From NCBI RefSeq assembly GCF_025631005.1, contig NZ_JAOTPL010000004.1, positions 184,032 to 248,031 of the forward strand: DNA of 64,000 nt. The letters are read 5' to 3'. A program made the translations under genes and the position numbers. The stretch comes from Haoranjiania flava (GTDB lineage Bacteria; Bacteroidota; Bacteroidia; Chitinophagales; Chitinophagaceae). Below are positions 8,915 through 17,313 of the stretch, piece after piece; positions within the stretch are counted from its first letter, which is position 1, and each line of letters begins with the position of its first letter. The notes under the pieces are model-generated. The model saw only the letters and a program-made list of their open reading frames with translations, did no database searches and was not told where the DNA came from.

Positions 8915-9511
8915 ATGGAAATTGATTTTTTAAAATATACCGACGGGCTGGTGCCTGCAATTGTCCAGGACAGCAATACCAAAACCGTGCTGATGCTGGG
9001 CTTCATGAACCGCGAAGCATTTGATAAAACAAATGAAACCGGAAAAGTTACTTTCTTCAGCAGAAGCAAAAACCGCTTATGGACAAAAGGCGAGGAGAGC
9101 GGAAACTTTCTTTTATTAAAGGAAATAAAGACCGATTGCGATAAGGATACATTGCTTGTAAAAGCTGAGCCTGCAGGCCCTGTGTGTCATACAGGAGCGG
9201 ATACCTGCTGGTCAGAGGAAAATACATCAGCGGATTTCCTTTATTATCTTGAAACGGTTATAGAAGGCAGGAAAGGCGAGGATGCTGATAAGTCCTATGT
9301 TTCAAGCCTTTTTAAAAAGGGCACCAATAAGATAGCCCAGAAGGTAGGGGAAGAAGCAGTGGAGCTGGTGATAGAAGCAAAAGACAACAATGATGACCTC
9401 TTTTTAAATGAAGCTGCCGACCTGTTGTTTCATTACCTGATATTGCTAAACCAGAAAGGATTCCGGTTAAAAGATGTAATGGATATTTTAGAAAGCCGGC
9501 ATAAAAAATAA
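8915..9511 (+). CDS. hisIE: Bifunctional phosphoribosyl-AMP cyclohydrolase / phosphoribosyl-ATP pyrophosphatase HisIE
   Basis: This 198-residue fusion carries out steps 2 and 3 of histidine biosynthesis. The HisI half (about residues 1-105) shows VLMLGFMNREAFDKT, FFSRSKNRLWTKGEESGN and the zinc-ligand stretch CHTGADTCW. The HisE half (about residues 115-198) shows KKGTNKIAQKVGEEAVELVI, the MazG-like pyrophosphatase motif with its glutamates. It lies 29 nt after hisF in the same operon, and its stop shares one base with the start of the next gene. Confidence 0.97.
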   Translation: MEIDFLKYTDGLVPAIVQDSNTKTVLMLGFMNREAFDKTNETGKVTFFSRSKNRLWTKGEESGNFLLLKEIKTDCDKDTLLVKAEPAGPVCHTGADTCWSEENTSADFLYYLETVIEGRKGEDADKSYVSSLFKKGTNKIAQKVGEEAVELVIEAKDNNDDLFLNEAADLLFHYLILLNQKGFRLKDVMDILESRHKK

Positions 9512-10347
9512 TGTGCAGCAGAATCATATCGCTGTTGCTATTCGGGCTATTTACAATGACAGCAAATGCCCAAAACATGCTTGAATCCATATCCGCGCTT
9601 GAAGGATATGTACAATACACAACCGGCCTGAAAGCTTATGAAGACTCCTTGCTCTACTACAGGACTGAGGTAGGGGGCAATTACACGCCTGCTGAAAGAA
9701 AGATCATTCTGGAGAAATACGCCGGCGCTATAAAAACTTATAAAAACAAACTGGCCGGTTTTATCACCGCACACAAGCACGATGCGTGGAGCGCCATTGC
9801 TTTGCTCTCTGCCATTTATGCGCAGGCAGAAAACGACCTTTCTGTATTACAACAATATGCAGATACAATCCGAACGTATGCACCGCAAACAAAGTATCAG
9901 GCCGCATTGATGGAAATTGTCAACGCCAGGAAAACTGTTGCCGCAAAACGCGCAGCAGATCTTGCCTTACCCGATAGCAACGGCAAAACAGTTGTTTTAT
10001 CAGGCGTAAAAGGGAAGTTGATTGTACTTAACTTCTGGGCAAGCTGGTGCGGGCCTTGCAGGCAAAAGAATGTACAATTAAAACAGCTGTACAATGCTTA
10101 CCAAAGCAAGGGCCTTGAAATAGTGGCTGTATCACTGGATCAAAACAAGCATGCCTGGCTCAATGCCGTAAAACAGGATCAGGCAAACTGGATCAACCTG
10201 TTGGCACAACATGGATTTGTGAGCTATGCTGCGTTAGGCTACAATGTATCGGGCTTGCCCAAAACATTCCTGTTGGATGGTAATGGTAACATACTGGATA
10301 GTAATTTGCAGATGACTGAACTTGTTAAGCGCCTGCAAGCGCTGTAA
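9511..10347 (+). CDS. TlpA-like thiol:disulfide oxidoreductase
   Basis: This secreted 278-residue protein has a signal peptide (MCSRIISLLLFGLFTMTANA) and a C-terminal thioredoxin-like domain with the active-site motif ASWCGPCRQK near residue 178, plus the cis-Pro segment GLPKTFLLD. The middle region (residues 25-145) is helical and of unknown function, as in the DUF4369-type Bacteroidota TlpA proteins. Its ATG overlaps the hisIE stop (TAATG), so it is co-translated with the histidine genes, although no link to histidine synthesis is known. It probably acts in the periplasm. Confidence 0.85.
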   Translation: MCSRIISLLLFGLFTMTANAQNMLESISALEGYVQYTTGLKAYEDSLLYYRTEVGGNYTPAERKIILEKYAGAIKTYKNKLAGFITAHKHDAWSAIALLSAIYAQAENDLSVLQQYADTIRTYAPQTKYQAALMEIVNARKTVAAKRAADLALPDSNGKTVVLSGVKGKLIVLNFWASWCGPCRQKNVQLKQLYNAYQSKGLEIVAVSLDQNKHAWLNAVKQDQANWINLLAQHGFVSYAALGYNVSGLPKTFLLDGNGNILDSNLQMTELVKRLQAL

Positions 10348-10813
10348 ATACCTGTAATTGAAAATTTACCTTCATACAAAAACATTTTCATAATTTTCTG
10401 GCGGCAGATAGCGTAGCGTTATAGGTATTTCTTTTTGCGTTTTAAGCTTAACATGTCCGGCCTGCTACTGTTACCTGCATTGATGAGAACGGTTTAACCG
10501 CAACGTTTCTGCTGTTTTTATCAATGTTGATCGATGAGTACTTATGTGTAAAAAATAAAAATTAAAATATCATTTTCAAAAAAAGAAACAGGTAATAGGA
10601 AGTCCTGTAGTTTTACGCTGGCAAACATCTAAGAGCCCTATTTTTAGAATAGTAGCCTGTGTGCCATGCCAGGCTTTCGCTGTTTTATATTCCTTCACAT
10701 TTATGAGAAAATAAATTTAAACTTCTTATTTAGAGCTATTTATAAATTCTATGGCACGGTTTTCCTTCTTAATATACGAACAACCATTATTCATTTATTA
10801 AAAAATAAAAACT
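10348..10813. other. 466-bp intergenic region
   Basis: This AT-rich gap between the TlpA-like gene and the stress-protein gene holds no convincing ORF, hairpin terminator or repeat. An open frame at 10,666 lacks a plausible composition and runs out of frame into the next gene. The promoter of the stress-protein gene is expected in its last part, but no clear TTTG/TAnnTTTG pair was found. Confidence 0.5.
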
Positions 10814-11353
10814 ATGGAAAACGAAAACATGCACAACGAAAACTTACACAATCAAAGTCATAACTACGACAGCGACAGAGTTTATTCAAGAGTATTTGAT
10901 GACAGGGAAAGCGCTGAGGCTGCTTACAATGATCTGACTGCACGTGGATACACTCATGATGATGTAGACGTATTAATGTCAGACCAAACAAGAGATAAAT
11001 ATTTTAAGAATGATGCCCATGATTCAGCATTAGGCGATAAGGCTATGGAAAATGCAGGAACAGGTTCTATGATCGGTGGCGGTATAGGTGCGCTGATAGG
11101 AGCTGTAGCCGCCATAGGATCCAACGTATTATTGCCCGGTCTCGGGCTGGTAGTTGCAGGACCAATTGCTGCCGGGCTTGCAGGGGCCGGAGCAGGGGCA
11201 TTAACAGGTGGTCTCATCGGCGCTTTGACAGGAGCCGGAGTACCTAAAGATAAAGCCGAAGAGTATGAAAGAAGGATTAAAGACGGTGGTATTTACATGG
11301 GCTTTAAACCCAAGAACGAAGAAGATTATTCTTACTACAACGAGAAGTGGTAG
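10814..11353 (+). CDS. YflT-domain general stress protein with glycine-zipper membrane segment
   Basis: The 179-residue protein has an N-terminal YflT/GsiB-like domain (about residues 20-65: RVFDDRESAEAAYNDLTARG and VDVLMSD) followed by a Gly/Ala-rich glycine zipper (about residues 75-140) that would form one or two membrane-inserted hairpins, and a short charged tail (YERRIKDGGIYMGFKP). Proteins of this design are induced by heat, salt or entry into stationary phase; the molecular role is unknown. It is a single gene with its own terminator. Confidence 0.8.
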   Translation: MENENMHNENLHNQSHNYDSDRVYSRVFDDRESAEAAYNDLTARGYTHDDVDVLMSDQTRDKYFKNDAHDSALGDKAMENAGTGSMIGGGIGALIGAVAAIGSNVLLPGLGLVVAGPIAAGLAGAGAGALTGGLIGALTGAGVPKDKAEEYERRIKDGGIYMGFKPKNEEDYSYYNEKW

Positions 11354-11371
11354 TAAAAACTTTTACCCTAA

Positions 11372-11405
11372 AAAAAAGAGAGTTGTATTACAGCTCTCTT
11401 TTTAT
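11372..11405. terminator. Bidirectional terminator between stress protein and histidine kinase
   Basis: AAAAAGAGAG and CTCTCTTTTT flank a TTGTATTACAG loop that itself pairs partly (TGTA/TACA), giving a hairpin with A-runs on the left and T-runs on the right. It lies between the convergent stops at 11,353 and 11,427, so it can serve both genes. Confidence 0.8.
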
Positions 11406-11426
11406 ATGATCCAATGTGTTTCAAAA

Positions 11427-13034
11427 TTAAGATTGGTACTCAGGTACGGAAAAATAAAATGAACTGCCGTTTCCCTCTTTACTTTCCGCCCAAATCTTAC
11501 CATTGTTTTTTTCCACAAACTCCCAGCAAAGGATCAAACCCAGGCCTGAACCTTTCTCTTCCGCGGTTCCCGGACGTGTAATATTGCTATCAATTCTGAA
11601 CAATTTGTCAATGTGTGCCGCACTGATGCCGATGCCGGTGTCTTTTACACAAAATACAACCGTATTGTTTTCCAAATAGGTGGTCACTGCTATGCTTCCA
11701 CCGGCGGAGGTAAATTTGATGGCATTATTTACTAGGTTGCGCAATACCGTTCGCACCATTTCTTTGTCAGCAAAGGCATAGTGATCGTTGATGTGGAAAT
11801 GTATTTGAATGCTTTTCAACCCGGCAAGCTGGGTCTTAACCACCTTTATTTCTTCCAGCAAACCTTTTATCGATACCTTTTCAAAAGAAGGCACCAGCTT
11901 GCCAGACTGCATACTGGACCATTTCAGCAGGTTTTCAAATAAATTATACGCATGGCGGGATGCTGCATTAATATTCCCGGAAAAGCCGGTAATCTGGTTC
12001 GGGGACAGGCTCATGGAATTCTTGGCCAGCATATCACTATACATAGTGATGGGTGTAAAAATATTTCGCAGGTCGTGTGCTATGATAGAGAAAAACTTGT
12101 CTTTTGTAGCATTCAGATCTTTTAATTTTGATTCATTGCCTTTAAGCAGGTCATTCTGCTGTTTATACTTTTCATTCAGCAATACGTACTCTTCATTTTT
12201 CGCAGCAAGCTCATTAGATAAATTTTTGTACCTGATCTCGTTTGCCTTTATGGTTTTAAAAAGCGTCTCTGCGGGTTTCATAAAACCTTCTTCCACATTG
12301 GCACGGTATATACAAAAGAAAGTGATCACTTTAGCATAATGGCCTATCTGGTTAAAAATATCAAAGTTTGAAAAGTAGAGGGCAAAACATATTTCAGAAA
12401 TGATCGCTGAAACAATAGACATAAAAATGTAGCTGTAAATCCTCTTATCGAAATAATTCTTGTTTTGATACAGCATAAACAAAGCCATCAGCAGTATAAA
12501 AATGATCACATATTCGGCATATATTTTTATAGCCGTCTGGCCGTGACCCTCAATATAAAAGGGTGGTAAAATATTCCATTTCAGGATAGCCGCAATGATT
12601 ACTGCGGTAATGGCTGCATAGATCAGAAATGCCGCCGTAGGATTGGGCCGTTTATTTAATTTTAGAAAAGTAAAACCTGTAAACAAAGTGGCAGACTCCA
12701 GCAGCCGGGTCACAATCCAGAACTGAGGTGCATAATGGACATTGGATTGTATAATGTTCATACCGTCAAAAGTTACGGTATGCATTAAATCAAGCACCCC
12801 AATGAATAAAGACGATATGCCTACAACCAGCAAGTAATGGTTCTCTATATGTTTGCGAATATTCCAGGTGATGGTAAACAACGATATCATGATCACAATA
12901 GATGTAAGCTCTACCAGGATATGAAACAAGAGATAATTGTAGCGTGCAATAACGGAAAGAGCAATCAACCCGGTGAGAATGAAGCCGAAGGCCGTAAGGA
13001 TATCATTTGATTTGATCTTGTTTAAAAGATGCAT
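11427..13034 (-). CDS. MASE3-type membrane sensor histidine kinase
   Basis: The 535-residue protein has about seven or eight membrane helices in residues 10-255, with a segment (FIGVLDLMHTVTFDGMNII) typical of the MASE3 sensor domain, then a coiled coil (about 255-305), a HisKA domain with the phosphoacceptor His in FFSIIAHDLRNIFTPI, and a HATPase_c domain with the N box (NLVNNAIKFT), G1 (VKDTGIGI) and G2 (GSGLGLILCWEFV). No response regulator gene adjoins it, so it is an orphan kinase. The signal sensed is unknown; MASE3 is thought to bind a hydrophobic or membrane ligand. Confidence 0.88.
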   Translation of the reverse strand: MHLLNKIKSNDILTAFGFILTGLIALSVIARYNYLLFHILVELTSIVIMISLFTITWNIRKHIENHYLLVVGISSLFIGVLDLMHTVTFDGMNIIQSNVHYAPQFWIVTRLLESATLFTGFTFLKLNKRPNPTAAFLIYAAITAVIIAAILKWNILPPFYIEGHGQTAIKIYAEYVIIFILLMALFMLYQNKNYFDKRIYSYIFMSIVSAIISEICFALYFSNFDIFNQIGHYAKVITFFCIYRANVEEGFMKPAETLFKTIKANEIRYKNLSNELAAKNEEYVLLNEKYKQQNDLLKGNESKLKDLNATKDKFFSIIAHDLRNIFTPITMYSDMLAKNSMSLSPNQITGFSGNINAASRHAYNLFENLLKWSSMQSGKLVPSFEKVSIKGLLEEIKVVKTQLAGLKSIQIHFHINDHYAFADKEMVRTVLRNLVNNAIKFTSAGGSIAVTTYLENNTVVFCVKDTGIGISAAHIDKLFRIDSNITRPGTAEEKGSGLGLILCWEFVEKNNGKIWAESKEGNGSSFYFSVPEYQS

Positions 13035-13230
13035 TGTTAGTTAGTTAACAAGGTTATTGCCTGCTCGAAAGTAAATGATTTTTTTATAATTCATTGATTT
13101 AAAATAGATATATTTCATCACCGTTCTGTAAAGTGTTTATCAACCCGCCTTTACAACTTATCAACATATCGCGTTATTTATTTGGTTTTGCTAAAAATGT
13201 TAGTAATTTCGTTGGAGAAATTATGGTGTA

Positions 13231-14556
13231 ATGTCTTACAACAAAAACAACATTGTCAACACAGACAGAGGAAGGGTGATCATGTACATCGACATGAACA
13301 ATTACTTTGCAAGTTGCGAACAGCAGTTAAATCCCCGGTTGCGCGGGCGCCCGATAGGCGTGTGCCCCTATGTGAATGATAATGCAGTGATCATTGCACC
13401 ATCAAGAGAAGCAAAAAAAGCAGGGGTTACAACAGGCATGCGTTTCGATAAAGCCAAACAGCTTTGCCCCGATATAGAAATGGTGGCATGCAGGCCAGTA
13501 AAGTATAGAAAGTTTCATGTGGAGATTATGAACATACTGCGCTCTTACTGCGAAGATGTGATCCCTAAAAGCATAGACGAAGCGGTAATGAACCTTACCA
13601 GCTACAAGTACCTGTATAAAGATGTTCATGCATTGGCTAAAGAAATAAAAAGGCTTATAAGCGGCCAGGTAGGCGAGTACATTACCTGTTCCATAGGCAT
13701 TTCGCAAAACGTGTTCCTGGCTAAGCTTGCCACGGAAATAGAGAAGCCTGACGGCCTGATAGAGATCACACCGGAAAATTTAGAAAATTATTTACTGCGC
13801 ATGAAGCTTACCGATTTGCCGGGTATTGCATCTGCCAGCCAAAAGCGGCTGAACCTGGCGGGCATTTATCGGCCCGTAGATATGTTGAATGCTTCGGAGT
13901 CCTTGCTGCGCAAGGCTTTCGGTGGAGTAGTAGGCAACTATTGGTACCATCGCCTGCACTTTACCGAAGTGGATCTTTATACGGCAGAGTACCGGCGAAT
14001 GAGCGCCATGCGTACCCTGTCTGCACAGACACGTTCCAGTAAAGCAGCCTTAATGGGTATGTTGGTATCGTTGTGCACCAAGCTGGAACAGCGCATGGTA
14101 AAGTCTGATATTTTTTGCACAGAGATCTCTTTTTATGCAGATTACTACGACAATACTTCCTGGAAAACCACTATCAAAATACAGGAGCCTTTACAGGATG
14201 GGATAGATATGTTGCACTATATTCAGCAACGCATCCGGGTGCATGAAGCTCAGTCTGCATCTGTAAATATATTTACAAGTAAAATGCGCTCCATGGGTGT
14301 GCTCGTCGGCGACTTTATCAGTGCAAGCCACCTGCAATACAGCCTTTTCGATAACAAAATACAGAAAGACCTGTTGCGCAAAACGGTTTACAATATCAAA
14401 GACAAATACGGAAAGGATATTGTGCGCAAAGCCGCAGAAACAGTAGAAGGCACGCACCTGAAAGACGCTATCGGCTTCGGCTCCGTGAAAGACCTGTATG
14501 ATAATGCCAGCCCCGGAATTTTTGAAAAAGGGTTCAATAAATATTTATTGGAATGA
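13231..14556 (+). CDS. Y-family translesion DNA polymerase (DinB/UmuC-like)
   Basis: The 441-residue protein would copy past DNA lesions. The palm carries the metal ligands in MYIDMNNYFASCEQ (first Asp retained; the position usually Asp two residues later is Asn) and in KSIDEAVM (Asp and Glu retained, about residue 115). The fingers segment PSREAKKAGVTTGM and the thumb HhH (LTDLPGIASASQKRL) are intact. QYSLF near residue 370 is a good match to the QxxLF sliding-clamp motif. No umuD or imuA neighbour and no clear LexA box were found. The ATG at 13,282 is an alternative start. Confidence 0.88.
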   Translation: MSYNKNNIVNTDRGRVIMYIDMNNYFASCEQQLNPRLRGRPIGVCPYVNDNAVIIAPSREAKKAGVTTGMRFDKAKQLCPDIEMVACRPVKYRKFHVEIMNILRSYCEDVIPKSIDEAVMNLTSYKYLYKDVHALAKEIKRLISGQVGEYITCSIGISQNVFLAKLATEIEKPDGLIEITPENLENYLLRMKLTDLPGIASASQKRLNLAGIYRPVDMLNASESLLRKAFGGVVGNYWYHRLHFTEVDLYTAEYRRMSAMRTLSAQTRSSKAALMGMLVSLCTKLEQRMVKSDIFCTEISFYADYYDNTSWKTTIKIQEPLQDGIDMLHYIQQRIRVHEAQSASVNIFTSKMRSMGVLVGDFISASHLQYSLFDNKIQKDLLRKTVYNIKDKYGKDIVRKAAETVEGTHLKDAIGFGSVKDLYDNASPGIFEKGFNKYLLE

Positions 14557-14567
14557 TGCCCGATTAA

Positions 14568-14598
14568 AAAAGCAGGCCCGTATGAGCCTGCTTCAATA
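14568..14598. terminator. Bidirectional terminator between polymerase and sufD
   Basis: AAGCAGGC (14,570-14,577) pairs perfectly with GCCTGCTT (14,586-14,593), loop CCGTATGA. An A-run precedes it, so on the minus strand it is followed by T6 and best serves the polymerase's converging neighbour sufD; on the plus strand the T-run is short. Confidence 0.8.
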
Positions 14599-14609
14599 AT
14601 AAGTGTAAG

Positions 14610-15917
14610 CTATTCATTTCCTGATCTACTTATGGTATCTTCTATTAAATGATCTATATAGTTGCGCAACGGTTCGTTTTCCAGTTTCTGGGTTACATCA
14701 AATGCAAAGGCATTTACCAGCATGGTCTTTGCAGATTCTTTGCTGATGCCGCGTGTCTGCAGGTAAAACATTGACTCCTTGTTAAATTGCCCGATGGTGG
14801 AACCGTGGCTGCATTTTACATCGTCGGCAAAGATCTCTAACTGTGGTTTGGTATTGATCTGTGCATTGCTGCTGAAGAGCAGGTTGTTGTTTTGCTGGAA
14901 GGCGTTGGTTTTCTGCGCCGGCCGGAAAACATGTATTTTACCATTGAATACACCTTTACCGCCATCTAAGATTACACCTTTGTACAACTGGTTGCTTTCA
15001 CAGTTGGGATAGCGGTGCTCTACCAGCGAATGGTTGTCTATAAGCTGTCCGTTGCCGGCAAGATACAAGCCGTACATATGGGTTTCGGTATTTTTACCGT
15101 CAAGAATTACGTTCAGGTTATTGCGCACCAGTTCAGATTCGGGAATGGTAATGGTGTAGTTATCATAATGGCTGTCTTGCTGCTGTGTAATCTGTACATG
15201 TGTTACAAACCTTTGCTTTTTACCGTTTTTCTGGAAAATTGCGTGAGAGCAGCGTGCATTGGATTCCACATGTATTTCGGTAACACTGTTTACAAAATAA
15301 GCATGCTCGTCCATGCACAGGTAAGATTCAATGATCTCTGCCTTAGAATCATTTTCCAGGTACACAATGTTCCTGGGTTGTATCAGCGAATTTTCAGCGG
15401 CAGAGAAAATATGCATGATCTGCACGGGCTTATCCAGATAGCAGCCTTTTTTTACATCAAAGAAATATCCTTTTTTAAAGTAAGCTGTATTCAGCGCAGC
15501 AAAAGGAAATTTCTCCACCGGCAGCTGGTAGTTTATTTTCTCAATGAAGCTGTCATCACCCAAAAGATCGGTTATAGGATGTATAATGAATTTATCATTT
15601 TCCGGCAGCACACTATAATTAAAATCTATAATCCCGTTTACCATCACCAGCCTGTAAGATTCCAAGCCCTGTATGGATAAGGCTTTTATAGCTTCTTCAA
15701 CTTTTGTTTTTTCTACATCTGCTGCCAGGCCAATGTGGTATTGTTCGTTTACATAAGGCTGGATATTTGTAAAACGCCACTCCTCGTTTTTTACAGTAGG
15801 AAAGTTGCTTTGCTTAAAATAATCAAATGCCGACCTCCTTAGTGCAATAAGGGCAGGAGCTTCATAGGCATTGATATGATCTTCAAAATTATTAATTAAT
15901 GATTCGTATAGAGACAT
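14610..15917 (-). CDS. sufD: Fe-S cluster assembly protein SufD
   Basis: SufD is the SufB paralogue that completes the SufBC2D scaffold for Fe-S cluster assembly. The 435-residue protein has the SufBD beta-helix core with NRSLVEH-like segments (HSLVEHRYPNCESNQLYKGV) and the C-terminal CSHGSTIGQFNKESMFYLQTRG, including the conserved His of the B-D interface. It is the last gene of the suf operon, 56 nt after sufC. No sufS or sufE follows; the next gene is convergent. Confidence 0.96.
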   Translation of the reverse strand: MSLYESLINNFEDHINAYEAPALIALRRSAFDYFKQSNFPTVKNEEWRFTNIQPYVNEQYHIGLAADVEKTKVEEAIKALSIQGLESYRLVMVNGIIDFNYSVLPENDKFIIHPITDLLGDDSFIEKINYQLPVEKFPFAALNTAYFKKGYFFDVKKGCYLDKPVQIMHIFSAAENSLIQPRNIVYLENDSKAEIIESYLCMDEHAYFVNSVTEIHVESNARCSHAIFQKNGKKQRFVTHVQITQQQDSHYDNYTITIPESELVRNNLNVILDGKNTETHMYGLYLAGNGQLIDNHSLVEHRYPNCESNQLYKGVILDGGKGVFNGKIHVFRPAQKTNAFQQNNNLLFSSNAQINTKPQLEIFADDVKCSHGSTIGQFNKESMFYLQTRGISKESAKTMLVNAFAFDVTQKLENEPLRNYIDHLIEDTISRSGNE

Positions 15918-15973
15918 CGTAATGTTTATTTGGGATAATGAAAAGCATGATTTTTCAAACGCACAATTTCTGA

Positions 15974-16717
<744 letters not shown>

Positions 16718-16719
16718 AA

Positions 16720-17094
16720 TTATATGTGATATAGTAATATTTCTATATTTCCTTTTATGTTTTTTAATCTTTTATCCGAGGTAAAAAATGGTATGTCTAA
16801 AAATTGCGAAGTAGCTAAAATAATGCTGTCAGGCAATTTCAACCTGTTTTTTTTCCTTATGCTGATTGTGGCGGTTTTAATTTGACTGTTGATATCAACT
16901 ATCTTACAGCTTTTTAAAAGCCCGGTAATGATAGATTCCTCTTCCTCATTGAATTCTGAATAGCTTAACAGTTCAATTTCTGTTATAAAAGATATGTATA
17001 TGTCACGTCCTTCCAGGATTTGGGCTATAGCCTTATTACCGTTGAGCAGATATAAAATAATATTCGTGTCAACTAAAAGTTTACTGCCATTCAT
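16720..17094 (-). CDS. PIN-domain ribonuclease toxin (VapC-like)
   Basis: The 124-residue protein is a compact PIN domain: N-terminal LLVDTNIILYLLNG with the first acidic residue, the central Glu in SFITEIELLSYSEF, and the C-terminal acidic pair in KLPDSIILATSQFLDIPFFTSD. Metal-ligand positions (Asp, Glu, Asp, Asp) all appear intact, so it should be an active RNase that cuts tRNA or other RNA. A 57-residue antitoxin gene overlaps its start by 14 nt, and sufC follows 2 nt after its stop. Its position inside the suf operon is unusual. Confidence 0.9.
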   Translation of the reverse strand: MNGSKLLVDTNIILYLLNGNKAIAQILEGRDIYISFITEIELLSYSEFNEEEESIITGLLKSCKIVDINSQIKTATISIRKKNRLKLPDSIILATSQFLDIPFFTSDKRLKNIKGNIEILLYHI

Positions 17095-17254
17095 CCCTCA
17101 TTTTTTTTTGTATATCCATTGGCTGCTCTTTCAGCTTAATCAGGCCGCAAAACTTTGCTGCATCAAAACCGTTTTTTTTCTGTTTTGATATTCTTGCTTT
17201 CAGCAGTTTATCAATGTCCTCTCGTTTAGTGGTTTTGTCAATTACCAATACCAT
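17081..17254 (-). CDS. Small antitoxin partner of the PIN toxin
   Basis: Reading the minus strand from the ATG at 17,254 gives a 57-residue protein (MVLVIDKTTKREDID... ending QKKMRDEWQ) that stops inside the toxin start. The C-terminal pattern FCGLIKLKEQPMDIQKKMRD is the kind of tail that inserts into a PIN-domain active-site groove, and the N-terminal half is charged and helical. Size, order and the 14-nt overlap with the toxin support a VapB-like role; the DNA-binding fold is not clear. It begins 59 nt after the sufB stop. Confidence 0.85.
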   Translation of the reverse strand: MVLVIDKTTKREDIDKLLKARISKQKKNGFDAAKFCGLIKLKEQPMDIQKKMRDEWQ

Positions 17255-17261
17255 AATCTAT

Positions 17262-17312
17262 ATTTTAAACATCTGTAATCTGCAATTTGTAATCTGCAAT
17301 TGCAATCTGCAA
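17262..17312. repeat. Degenerate short repeats between sufB and the antitoxin
   Basis: Here ATCTGTAATCTGCAATTT is repeated in shortened forms (GTAATCTGCAATT, GCAATCTGCAATTT), three to four overlapping units. Such decayed short-unit repeats occur at several other gene borders in this window. Here the run fills the junction where the toxin-antitoxin pair interrupts the suf genes. Confidence 0.5.
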
Positions 17313-17313
17313 T

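Noticed and set aside
10666..10863. 65-codon ORF in the gap before the stress-protein gene
   Set aside because: It overlaps the next gene's start out of frame and has a random-looking composition.
13035..13230. LexA-type operator upstream of the Y-family polymerase
   Set aside because: TTAGTAATTTCG and nearby words show no convincing palindrome, so no site is called.
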